The notes under the pieces were generated by a model that made no database searches, was not told the origin of the DNA, and was given only the letters and a program-made list of their open reading frames with translations. 64,000 nt of DNA from Lindgomyces ingoldianus (lineage: Eukaryota; Ascomycota; Dothideomycetes; Pleosporales; Lindgomycetaceae), in contig NW_022985199.1 in NCBI RefSeq assembly GCF_010093535.1, forward strand, positions 248,001-312,000, read 5' to 3'. This document shows positions 21,265-32,000 of the stretch, in pieces (position 1 is the first letter of the stretch; each line of letters opens with the position of its first letter). A program made the position numbers and the translations under genes.

Positions 21265-23586
21265 ATGGAAGACCTCACCAACGTTTCGAAATCTTGTGAT
21301 GATTCAGCTTCCCCCTGGCACCACACTAATTCGAGATCACATAAGGAATTCGACGTCACCAGTAGTATCCATAGCCCCGACGATGCCAGTAATACGGAGG
21401 TTTCCACGCCAGATGATATGGCCCTTTTTAGAATGCCGCTGAATGGTCAGAACCAGAGCCCTGATCCGTACGGCAAATGGTTCAATTTCCTGAAAAAAAT
21501 CAAAGTATGTGCGTTGCTATCAGCGTTAACTGAGTTCTAATATGTTAAAGGCCTGCTTTGGCAAAAATTCTGAAGAGTCTGGAACATGTTATGACACTCT
21601 TAATGAGTTTAGACTCGGCAAGATCACAAAGAGGGACGTCTACTTTGCTATCGTGGATCAATTGGGCGATGACAAGGACCTCAACGAAGAATTTTCAATC
21701 CTCCTATTCGAGGATGCAGGCCAAGGCCCTGAAAACTTTCAAGCGCAGCGCTGTGCGTCTTCATCACATCAATATAGAGTCTCCCCAGAGTCCTTGCAAC
21801 CAGACCACGAGCCTCAGTTGCCCACACTTTCTACGCTAGAACAGTGTAATGCCGTTCAGTCAACCCAATCTGGGCTGGATGCAACGCTATCACAGATCTC
21901 CAACCCAACCCCCCTCAATCAAACTCTGTACACTGGCGTTGGCAATGGCCCAAAGAGCTATGGGTCATATCACCAGCCAACACACCCCCAGAATGCAGAA
22001 AGCAATCTCTATTCTTCACCCATAGCCCCTTCAATTGCCAACTCTTCCCCTCCTGCTCAGCTGTCAGCCCAGTTCCGAAACTGGAACCTATATTCCTTGC
22101 CGGTTTTGGGTACTCAAGTACCTTCCCTCCAATCTGACTATAGCTTCGCCCATGCGCCACGGATTGGTTCCGGGATCGGCAATGGCTCTCAACCACAGAG
22201 CTCCTCCCTCGGCGATGCTTGGAGCCACGACGATCCTGAGAATGTCTTTGCTCGTAGTCGGCTTGACGATAATCTTGCTGGCAGCCATCATGTTTGTACT
22301 CCAGCTTTATCCAGCCTAGAGTTGACCCTACAGGCAGTGTCTCCCCAAGAGAGGCCTACAAATCTCGGTCATTCCGTTCTCAGAACACCTATTAGTGTTC
22401 TCCAGGGTCGAACCGTTTGTGAGCTGTCTCCGCCGAGCAAGTATATACAGAATGAGTCTCGTATCTTCGATGATACCGTTGGGGAACATGCAGGTGAGAA
22501 AGCGATTGGTGTTTTCCAGGGTCCAACGTCTTACGAGCTGCCTTCACCGACCAAACATATGCCAAAAGAAGCTCTCATCTTTAGCGATACCAATGAAGAG
22601 CATGTAGATGAAGAGAGTGGCGTTACAATTCCGCTCCATTCGACTCGACATGCGTCTTCATCTTCCCTGTTCATTGCTTCGTCTTCGAGCCGCCGACCAA
22701 GCCGTACACCTTCCAGCGGTTCTTTCGTTCATATTATCTGCAACAGAGGCTTCCCGACTCGACTTGCTGTAAAGAAGCACCACTGGGGCGCTAGGGTGAA
22801 TGACATGTTGACGAAAACGGGATGTTGGCACAAGCACAATAGACCGGATATTGCATGGTTTGTTCCCGAGTTCCCGATTGGACTTTTTGTACAAGCACAC
22901 TAATGACCAACTTTAGGGATGACCACCCAAGCTGCAAATTGCAACCGCGAGCCCGGGCACCTCCGAAAGCTAAGGAGCTGAAGCGCAAATCAGAGCCTGC
23001 GGTCCCGAAATTCAAAGCTTCAGCCCTTCCGACCATGATACTGAACGCTCAAAACACGCAGTCTGGGTTTCCAACCCTGGAGGAGCTCCCGAAGTTGGTC
23101 GCACAGACCGTCAGTGCTATGCCTACCCAGACTGGATTTGGCCGGCAAGAGGAGACAAGTGCTTATCGTAGTTTTGGATACCCAGATCGAGTGGTTGGAG
23201 TACGAAATCTTGATGCTTTGACAAAGGCACCTGGAGCGACATCGAGGATAGCGACTCCGAATCAGAGTTACTACGGTGAGGCGGTCTCTAGCTTGAATAC
23301 TCAATTCACTGCTGTTGGTGGAAGTGGGACTCGATTTGATTTGTCGTGCATGTCACCTGTTGGTCAGCAAGACGACGTCCCAGCGGGTCAAGCCTGGACT
23401 CAATATCTTCGACCCCTTGCTTCCCTTCGACCTCTTACGCCCCAACCCGCCACTACTCAGGCTGTAGAAGAGAGTACTGCTAATCAGGCCACTGTCACCG
23501 CACAAGAGCTGCAAGGAGGGTTGCACAGCGAAGAGAGCGCTGGACCGGATCTTGCCGTTTCTACCAGCACTGGAACGAGTGCATAA
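21265..23586 (+). CDS. PAH (Sin3-type) domain protein with a C-terminal Cys/His motif, function unknown
   Basis: Inferred exons are 21265-21504, 21551-22857 and 22917-23586, about 738 residues. The first junction reads WFNFLKKIK-ACFGKNSEESG and the second PDIAW-DDHPSC. Residues about 70-130 look like one paired amphipathic helix: F..LKKIK..F, then YDTLNEFRLGKITKRDVYFAIVDQLGDDKDLNEEF. This matches the Sin3 PAH pattern F(I/V)..VK..F...Y..FL..L..Y..G....I.EVY..V..L..DHPDLL.EF. The middle is Ser/Pro/Gln-rich and disordered, with two related copies of a motif (GVLQGRTVCELSPPSKYIQ and GVFQGPTSYELPSPTKHMP). Residues about 405-455 carry a conserved-looking Cys/His segment (CNRGFPTRLAVKKHHWG, then TGCWHKHNRPDIAW). 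No HDAC or full Sin3 architecture is present. I infer a transcription-related adaptor. Confidence 0.72.
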
Positions 23587-24441
23587 ATGTCTCAAGGGAC
23601 GCCTTAAGAGTCTGCCGATCCGAATACACCTACCAAGAACAGCTGTCGTGGTGATAACAGGGCCATCTCAAAGCGGGAACTCACCATCCTGAGTTTGCCT
23701 TCGTCTCCCGGCCCAGAGGAGGAAGCAGAAGCGCGGCAAGGGTAGACAGTTCGCTACCATCGATGACTAATAACATGGTGGGTGGATATATGGAGAATGT
23801 ACAGGAGATATCTAGCTCAAAAAGATCACTTCAAATCAATCCAAATCTAAATTCCCCATAACCATCCCGCGTTCAAGTGCTCAAGTGATCCTGCCTTAAG
23901 TTACCTTATAAAGAATATGCGATACCTAGATTCTAAGTCAGGGTAAAAGTCAACCTATGTTTAGGATCTGATCTAGTATTTACTACAATTCAGAACTGAT
24001 TAGCGAGATATTAACAGCAAGGTATTTGAAGATCAGGGCAAATCAGGAAGGTCAAACAAAACAAGCGACAATCCGCAGCTCCACTGTTGCATGTAAGGTT
24101 GGAGGAAATATCCGATTATTGTTATAAAACAGTATGCACCCAACCCTGAGCAGTGGTATCTCCGGTCCATCCCAAGATCGTCATAAACTAAAAACAGCAG
24201 CCATATCCACCCAACCAGCCAACCTACGAATTCCACCTCCAAAAAAGGAAAAGAACCCCCCGTACATATACATCATGTTGTGATCAACGTGGAACATGAC
24301 CAGAGCATAGTCTATATGTTAAACCTCTTGCTGAAATAAGGTAGAGCATCAACAGGTTGCAAATTTCCGCCCTGAACTATCGACATGTTCCGCGTTAGTT
24401 AGGCGACTGACAAGAGATGCAGTATTGTCGGCCAGCCATAG
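23587..24441. other. Convergent intergenic region, no gene seen
   Basis: This 855-bp AT-rich stretch lies between two convergent genes and holds their 3' ends. No ORF is supported. Confidence 0.5.
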
Positions 24442-26132
24442 TTACAACGCCGGACCCTCCCAAGCATCCCGTTTAATCTTCATTAGATTAGACTGTTTAT
24501 GCGGAAAGCTGATCTCTCTTTCTTTGTAGAAGCCTGCGTCCATGCAGTACTGCGCCAATCTATCAGTTATTTTCGTTAGCAGCTGGCAAAAATCTTCCGT
24601 CATATTATATAGATTCTGACAAAAATCTGGGGAAGGAGGTGACTGATTGTATGCACTTACTTGTCATTATCAACCCGTGGTTCCAGCATAACCGTCTCCG
24701 TCCTATTATCTGCCAACCAACAATAATGCACTATCGCACTCAACCACACCCTTACTCGATGCTCGCCCCGGAACTCTTGTTCCCCGACTAAGCAATGAAA
24801 ACCTCGATCATAGTCCCCCACGTTGCTGAGGTACTTTCCGAGTTTGTCTTCTTTCACCCAGTACAGTTCGAAATAGCCGAAGGGTTTGCCGTCCCAGCAG
24901 CCGATTACGGGGAAGGAATGCCGAGACCGTAGCTGGGTTTTGAGAAAGGCTTCTTGGTGCGCTTGCGGTCCGCTCTCGCCCCAATAATATGATACTCGAG
25001 GGATGTTCATCCATTTGTGGAGATACTCTGAGTCGGAGAGGCCGAGGTTTAGGCCGGCAATGGTGGAGACTACGGAGTCGGAGGCTGAGAGCGGGGAGTT
25101 GCGATGGGGGGTTGGTGTTTGTGAGGATACAGGGCCACGGTGGCGGAGGGGTTTGGAGGATATGGAAGCTACACGGAAGGAGAGATATTGGCCGACGGAA
25201 GGAATAAAGCGGGTGTAGAAGATTTCGCCTTGACGGGGGGGTTTGGGGCGGATGGGGTGGCGGACGTGGTTCGAGATTATATATTGTGGGGGAGGTGGAG
25301 GATAGTAGGTCGGAAGGTGGCTGGTGGAATGGAAAGGGCCGGGGGCTGTGGGAGACCAGAGGCCCTGGGAGACTTGGTCTAGTTGGATGTCCTTCTGTGA
25401 ACCGGGTCGCTCCCCGGAGGGTGAACCAGGGCGGGAGGCATACGGGGAGCCAGAAGGGAAGGGCGATTGGGACATGGGAGAGAGGGTGAAGAGGTAAATT
25501 CTGGGGTCGAGTAGCCAGAATGACCGCCGACTGACAAACATATTTGTCCAGCCTTCAGGAGACTTTTCGTCCTGAACTACGCCTACATTTGACTCTTCGC
25601 TGGCGACCAAACCCATCCGCTCGAGCTTGGGTAGTACAACCTTGCCCTTGAATATGCCCTCTCGATTTATGGCGATTCTCCACTCGCCTTCAGGCTTTCC
25701 GGAGTCGGGTGTGTTCTTCGAAGCCGGAGTGGTAAGCTGCAGGGTCGGCTCTGGTTGGTGGAAGTACCACCACAGGGTAGCCCAGAGCATCATCGCAATC
25801 TGCCTGGTGGGGGAGCTCGCCGGCTTGAAGTCACTGCTGCTCGGATTGGAAATCGAGGATATGTAGAGATGGTCATTGTGGAGGGTAGGCCGCTTGTACC
25901 GATGCACAACGTGCCGTCGAGGTATTCTGACCTCTTCAGACGCCGACGAGGTGTCTTCGTTGTCTGCGGGGTCAGGGTCTGCATGGTCTTCAGAGTTCAG
26001 GACGATTGTCCAGCCAGGTGGGAATGGGGAGTGGTGGTTTGTCAAGTCATTGCTCTTGAAGAATAGCCCGCCAAAGACAGGGGTGATTGTCAGATTCTGG
26101 CCGTTGGGAAGGTGCACAATGGTGGGAGCCAT
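24442..26132 (-). CDS. Siderophore biosynthesis hydroxyornithine acyltransferase (SidF/SidL type)
   Basis: An N-acyltransferase that acylates N5-hydroxyornithine to form hydroxamate units. SidF makes the anhydromevalonyl unit of extracellular fusarinines; SidL makes the acetyl unit of intracellular ferricrocin. Exons are 24661-26132 and 24442-24559, about 529 residues, with a GTAAGT donor and TAG acceptor joining RVDNDK to LAQYCMDAGFYKE. The C-terminal GNAT-like IucB/RhbD domain runs from about residue 355: WMNIPRVSYYWGE, GCWDGKPFGYFELYWVKEDKLG, then YDRGFHCLVGEQEFRG, and it ends EISFPHKQSNLMKIKRDAW. The first 350 residues are less conserved, with a Pro/Ser-rich loop in the middle. No peroxisomal SKL ends the protein. 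No NRPS or hydroxylase lies nearby, which fits an isolated SidL-type gene slightly better, but I cannot separate the two. It is divergent from MnSOD. Confidence 0.85.
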
Positions 26133-26700
26133 GCTTGCAACACGAAGAGAGAATGCGGAAGATGCGCGTCAAGGAACAGTAAATATAGGAATTAAAGGAC
26201 GTGAAAAAGTCATGTTACATGGCGTGAGAGAAGGGAAGGGGGGATTGGACTCGTGTATGTACCTCTCAACAAGACGGCAGGTGAGAAAATCTGGAAGGCC
26301 ATCCAGGAAGTGTTGGAGGGGGCCGGCCGTTGACGGTGCCTGCGCTGGCAATGCGGGGCGCCACAGGAGCGCCACAGGTGATATCATGAATCTTTTCTTT
26401 CCACGTGAGGCGCGAAATATCAAGATATTTGCATAGTCCCAACATCCCTCGCGCTCTTTTGTGCATTCCTGGGGTTCGGCCTCCCACACTGCGAGAAGCC
26501 GAACGCAGACATGTCATTGGTGCGGAACGACGATATGAGGGGAGCTTGAGCTTGGACGTTAGCATGACGTTTGCCCGGCTTGATTATTTAGCAACCGAGA
26601 CGAGAACCTCAAGAAGACACGCATTTTTATCTCTTCAAAGATCCTTGACCCTGTCCACTCAACTGCCACTGCCAATTGCTAGCAGTCATCAATTGTAGCC
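26133..26700. promoter_or_regulatory. Divergent promoter region shared by the siderophore acyltransferase and MnSOD
   Basis: These 568 bp separate the two start codons. Genes of this kind often answer to iron (SreA GATA factor, HapX) or oxidative stress. I saw GATA cores (for example agataa on the minus strand near 26625) but not the full SreA consensus ATCWGATAA. A shared regulatory region is inferred from geometry only. Confidence 0.4.
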
Positions 26701-27619
26701 ATGTCTGCCTCGCTCCTTCGCACGTCTGTCGTGCGCTATGCCCTCCGAGCCTCTGCTCCGAAGCCATCCACTAGGGCTGGGTTGGCGGGAACAGCCTTTG
26801 TGCGCGGGAAGGCTACGCTGCCTGATCTCCCATGCAAGCCCATCCCGTTCCTACAGGATATCGTGGAGCTGATCAATGTTGAGCAGATGACTACGGCGCG
26901 CTCGAACCAGCCATCTCTGGCAAGATCATGGAGCTCCACCACGACAAACACCACCAGACATACGTAACCTCACTCAACAATTTCTCCGAGCAAATGGCAG
27001 AAGCCAAGCAAAAGGAAGATATCACTGCACAAATCGCGTTGCAGCCAATGATCAACTTCCATGGAGGTACGTTCGTTCGAGGAGACCTTAGACCCTGTCA
27101 CAAAGAGCCCTTCCTAACTGACCGTTGTTAACAGGCGGCCACATCAACCACTCTCTCTTCTGGGAGAATCTTGCCCCCACCTCGGAGGGAGGCGGTGAGC
27201 CGCCAACGGGACAACTGGCCAAGGCCATCAACGAGAGTTATGGAAGTTTAGATGCCATGAAGGAGAAATTCAATGCGGCATTGGCGGGCATTCAAGGGAG
27301 CGGGTGGGCGTGGTTGGTGCAGGATACGCAGACTGGAAGCATCTCAATCAAGACCTACGCCGTATGTAGCCTCCCGCACGGTCGAACGACAAGTACTGAC
27401 AGCTGCTAGAATCAAGATCCTGTTGTCGGCCAATTCCGCCCGCTTCTTGGCATCGATGCTTGGGAGCATGCGTACTAGTAGGTTTCTCATTCCTTATGAA
27501 GGATTTACACCATTTCTAACCAAGATTGTAGCCTCCAATATCAGAACCGCAAAGCCGAGTATTTCAAGGCTATCTGGGAGGTCGTGAACTGGAAGGCTGC
27601 TGAAAAGCGCCTGAAGTAG
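26701..27619 (+). CDS. sod2: Manganese superoxide dismutase, mitochondrial
   Basis: Converts superoxide to oxygen and hydrogen peroxide, most likely in the mitochondrial matrix. Five exons: 26701-26833, 26887-27066, 27135-27361, 27410-27477 and 27532-27619, giving 231 residues, typical of the family. The first 39 residues are basic with Ser and Ala and no acidic residue, a clear presequence. Metal ligands and nearby residues are visible in [26 protein letters not shown] and [22 protein letters not shown] and the [16 protein letters not shown] tail are also standard. Intron 1 uses a GC donor (GCAAGC): splicing T to AT rebuilds [15 protein letters not shown], the invariant start of the mature enzyme, and no GT donor does so. 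The other introns are GT-AG. Mn rather than Fe is expected from family but is not proven here. Confidence 0.95.
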
Positions 27620-28117
27620 ACCTAAGCAGATCCCAATTTCATTTGTTTTGAGGAAGTGGGGGTGGAGATGGCCTTCCTTCTAATGTTCCTAAGATAGCTG
27701 GAAGAGTGAAGTTTGGCGCTGGAGTAGTCCTTTTTCTACCATCTAGGAAATATTGAACGACATTAGCTGCGACGTTACAATCAAGAGTGTTCATAACAAC
27801 TATGTAATAGATTTGCTTCGATGGGGAGGCGTCTACGTTGCTAGTGGGTGCGGGCTGTGCCTTCCCTGGAAACCTACGGGCTTCTGCTGATTAAACTCTC
27901 GGCTCTTCCGCGAATAACGCACATCCTTCCTCCTTCCGCCCCAGCTATATATCAAGCTTCTGCACGCAGGGACGTGACAAAGTTCGGCGCGGCGGGATGC
28001 GATGCATACGCCTCTGTAGCATCCCTATCGACTAGAAATTCGTGCAAGCCGCGGGAAGCTAGGCCAGCTATTTCGTGTTTTAGGATGAACATGTTCCCCG
28101 GCTATCTCATGTTTCTT
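27620..28117. other. Convergent intergenic region, no gene seen
   Basis: These 498 bp lie between the convergent sod2 and gpi8 stops and hold the two 3' ends. Confidence 0.5.
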
Positions 28118-29369
28118 TCAAAGCGACTCGAACCACGACCCGGCAGCCCAAACCCCAGCACATCCCAACAAGGCCGCTGCCCCAACAATCTGCTTCGTCC
28201 ATCCCGATTCTTCATCAACGCGTACGGCACCCTCTTTTCTCAGGCTCCGCTTGGCATCCGCAACTTCAGCCTCTTCAACAACATGTTGCGGCTGTGGTCG
28301 GGTATTGACGGTCTCGTTATGCCTCCTCTTAGCTTCCACAATCATGCGCTCAATTGCGGCCAACTCTTCCTGCCAGACCGTCTCATTCCTCCGAATCCCT
28401 CCTTCAACCTCGACATTCTGTACATTGCCGAAGAAGTCCATGACCAGTCTCGACCGCGCGGCATCTTCGCCTCCGGGGAACAAATCATATCGAACGCCGG
28501 GATGCGAATGGATTTTCTCTTCGTCGTAGCTGTCGAATAAGTCACCCATTGTAAGTTTACTCGTTGGGTCTCGGACTTGAGTTTCGAGGAATTCGAGGTT
28601 ATAGTAGGTGTAGCGATCGATGACAGCGACTCCGACATCGTTGTCTGCGTGGTGGGAATAGGACGATTGATCGATTTCCGAAGACCCGGTTGCGAGGATG
28701 TTGGGCGAGTAGAATTTCGAATACATGGTGTTTGCTTGACATGTGTCGATCATGAAGAGCATTTCATGGTACCTGCATCCATCAGAGTCAGCACCGAGGG
28801 CAAGTGCAGAAGGGATTGAGACACTACCGTTTCTTCTCCCACATCTGCTCAAATGCATCTGCAAGATCAAACGCACTAATCTCCTCTGCGTCCTGGAACT
28901 TCAAGAACTCATTTCCACCATGCCCAGTCATATACACTAATATATTACTCCGATCATCCGTTAACAACCTCTTACTCCTCGGCATATCCTCACTAACCCT
29001 ATCGGTCAGCAGCCGAATAAAATTCTCCACCGTGACCTCATAGCCTCTATAATCTACCTCAATATTGTCGCCATAGAGATCGAGCGCGCGGTCGGCGTTA
29101 TTGTATACAGTGCCGGGGAACGCGTTGCGGGGGTTGCAGGCCATGTCGTCGGGGAGCATGAGGATGATTTGCGAGTCGGGGATTCCAAGACGTTTTACGG
29201 TGCGGTAGAGCGAGAGTACGTTGGCTAGGTGGCGGTAGTTGAACCAGAAGCGGGACGTGGAGACCAGGACGGCCCAGTTGGAGGTGTGTTCTCCTATGGT
29301 GCATGATGCCAGGAAAAGGGTGAGAAGGAGCGTGAATGTATGTGCCATCATATTTCGCAACAACCGCAT
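28118..29369 (-). CDS. gpi8: GPI-anchor transamidase catalytic subunit Gpi8/PIG-K
   Basis: Caspase-like (C13 family) catalytic subunit of the ER GPI transamidase, which cleaves C-terminal signals and attaches the GPI anchor. Exons are 28828-29369 and 28118-28772 with a 55-nt intron, giving about 398 residues. A signal peptide ([13 protein letters not shown]) precedes [18 protein letters not shown], the family signature. The catalytic dyad is visible as His150 in [10 protein letters not shown] and Cys192 in FMIDTCQA; their spacing of 42 residues equals that of the yeast enzyme. [13 protein letters not shown] and SSYSHHAD are also conserved. One membrane segment lies at the C-terminus ([17 protein letters not shown]), as expected. 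ATGs at 29369, 29351 and 29348 are all possible starts, the last two leaving a tidier signal peptide. A client-type protein, the GH76 enzyme, is coded elsewhere in the window. Confidence 0.95.
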
Positions 29370-29722
29370 ACGTGGATGCGAGATTGGAAAACTGAGTGCA
29401 CCCTGAAAGGTTTAAAATTGAAAGGAACGTGAAGGAAATATCTATCGCGAGACTCCCGCTACATCACACAAGGCGTTTTGGTGTTGGCGAGCCTGACAAA
29501 TCGGAAATAAGCCGTCCCACGCATCTTCACGTGACACTACTCTCGGAGAAAGGATGCTGCGACCTCGCCAGATTGGTAATTACATTATCTGTCACATCCA
29601 TGTCCCTACGCATCTCTCTTTTTTCCCTTCCAGATTATTGTGTAGTGTTGGGTTGACGGTTATCTGTTCGCTAATACTCTGCCCGCCTCTGGCTTGTCTT
29701 CACTACCTTCTAACCCCGCCAC
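29370..29722. promoter_or_regulatory. Divergent promoter region between gpi8 and the OPT transporter
   Basis: These 353 bp lie between divergent start codons. CT-rich tracts precede the transporter start. No defined site recognised. Confidence 0.5.
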
Positions 29723-32000
29723 ATGGCTCCGGATCGGGGAGAATCAGCACCCAGCCCCATGGTCGATAACGAAAGAAGCCATGAGGTGCATGATACTGAT
29801 GACGCTCCTATCAGTCGGAGCATCTCCAATAGATCCGGGCCGCGACGATACCTCACAGACCGTACACAGCCACAGAACTTCACTATCCGTGGGGTCCTTG
29901 TCGGCCTTGCCATTGGAGTTGTCATATGTTTCTCCAACATGTACTTTGGACTTCAGACTGGGTGGGTCAGTGGAATGGCCATGCCGTCTGCTCTGATTGG
30001 CTTTGCGTACTTCAAGACTGTTTCGAGATTGATCAAGCTTCCCTTTACTCCCGTTGAGAATGTCCTTGTTCAATCGGTTGCCGGGTCCGTTGGAACGATG
30101 CCACTGGGATGTGGTTTCGTGGGAGTTATACCTGCTCTGAACTATTTGCTGAAGCCTGAAGAGAATGGTCCCTTAGATATTAGCCTTTGGAGGCTGATCA
30201 TTTGGTCTGTGGGAATTTGCTTTTTCGGGGTTGTATTTGCGGTCCCGCTTCGCCGAGAGGTCATTATTCGAGAAAAGCTTAAGTTTCCAAGTGGTACTGC
30301 GACGGCGTTAATGATAAAAGTCCTTCATGGAGACGAGAAGTCCGCGAGCCTTACAAGGAGAAATAGCTCGAGAGCTGCAGTTGAAGAGGAGCAACAAAGT
30401 CTCTTAGAGTCCACGGCCACGGATCAGCCTGAGGAAGAGCATCCCCTTCGCTCGAGGAATGAAAACAATGAACAGGAAGCTGAGCAAGAAATGGGCCAGG
30501 ATGGCGATTGGAAAGCTAAGATCCGATTACTACTGATCTCATTCACGGGATCTGCTCTGTACACTACAGTGTCTTACTTCCTCCCTCAGCTCCACGATAT
30601 CCCCATATTTGGGCTGTCGCTCGCCAACAATTGGCTTTGGACTCTGAACCCATCGCCAGCTTATGTCGGACAAGGAATCATCATGGGACCCGCCACCACC
30701 CTTCACATGCTCCTTGGTGCGATTATCGGATGGGGTATCCTCTCTCCACTTGCAAAACACAAAGGCTGGGCACCGGGCCCAGTATCAGATTGGACTGAAG
30801 GAAGCAAGGGCTGGATAGTCTGGATATCCCTCGCCATTATGCTTGCAGATTCTCTCATCAGTCTCGGATGGCTTGTGCTTCGCCCTTTGATCGCATTTGC
30901 ACGGCTGTATTTCCCTACGCTCAAAGAGGCCTTGAGAGAGCATACTTGGAAAGAGATTTTCACACTCAACATCTCCTCAAAGAAGGGCTACAACCCCTTG
31001 AACGACAGCTCTGCCAACCCAATCATGGCCATCAAGCACCATCTTTGCGAAGAGGGAGAACATGATGCACCGCCAGAGCATCTCATCTCCACCCGCACCA
31101 CAGTCATTAGCCTCATTCTTTCCCTCGTTCTTTGCATCATCGCAGTCCACGTTTCCTTCCCTCACCTCATCCCCTTCGGACTCACCATCCTTGCCTTAAC
31201 TCTCGCTCTTCTCCTCTCAATCATGGGTGTCCGAGCCCTCGGCGAGACAGATCTCAACCCTGTTTCCGGGATCTCCAAACTCACGCAACTCGTCTTTGCT
31301 CTCGTCACTCCCACGACTGGCCCTGGTGCGAAGAACGCCGTCATCATTAATCTCCTTGCAGGGGCCATATCCGAGTCCGCGGCACTGCAAGCTGGCGACC
31401 TGATGCAGGATCTAAAATGCGGGCATCTCCTCGGTGCTGCCCCCAATGCTCAGTTTTGGGGCCAGATGATTGGGTCCGCTGTGGGCGCTGTGCTGTCTGC
31501 AGTGGTATATAAACTGTACACACATGTGTACAAGATCCCTGGGGGCCTATTTGAAGTACCGACAGGCTATGTATGGGTTTTCACAGCAAGATTGGTAACG
31601 GGAAAAGGTTTGCCTCCACAAGTGGCAGAATGGGCAAGTGGTGCTGCCGTGATATTCGCTGTTGGAACGATATTGAGGGTCTGGGGTAACGCTAGGAAAC
31701 AGAAGGGTTTGACCGAATGGTGGGTCGATTGGGTACCCGGCGGTATTGCAGTTGCAGTCGGTATTTCCTCTCCCCATATCTCCAATCTTACGTTCATCGC
31801 TAAGTCCCACAGGCATGTATAATACACCTTCGTTCACTCTTGCCCGTACAATCGGCGGGATCATTAGTCTGTGGTGGAGGAAGTATAAGGGGAGATCAGA
31901 AACTCCCATCATCGTTTTGGCGAGCGGGTTAATATTGGGCGAGGGACTTTTTAGCATCGTTAACTTACTCTTGGCTAGTTTAGAGGTGCCGCATGCTTGA
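29723..32000 (+). CDS. OPT-superfamily transporter (oligopeptide / YSL-like)
   Basis: A multi-pass membrane importer of the OPT superfamily; members move small peptides, glutathione or metal-chelate complexes with protons. Exons are 29723-31760 and 31813-32000, about 741 residues. Splicing at GTATTT...CACAG joins GIAVAVG to MYNTPSFTLARTIGG and restores the last two membrane segments. The N-terminal 50 residues are hydrophilic, then NFTIRGVLVGLAIGVVICFSN begins the first segment and NMYFGLQTGWVSGMAMPSALIGF is the conserved OPT block. An acidic Glu/Gln-rich cytoplasmic loop lies around residues 210-260, then more hydrophobic segments follow, with GLQ- and AGDLMQDLKCG-type conserved turns. The general style is YSL/Opt2-like rather than Opt1-like. 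The substrate cannot be read from sequence. The gene is near the siderophore acyltransferase, but GPI8 lies between, so a shared role is speculation. Confidence 0.92.

Noticed and set aside
27848..28540. 230-codon plus-strand ORF opposite gpi8
   Set aside because: It is antisense to the conserved gpi8 second exon and has no recognisable motif.
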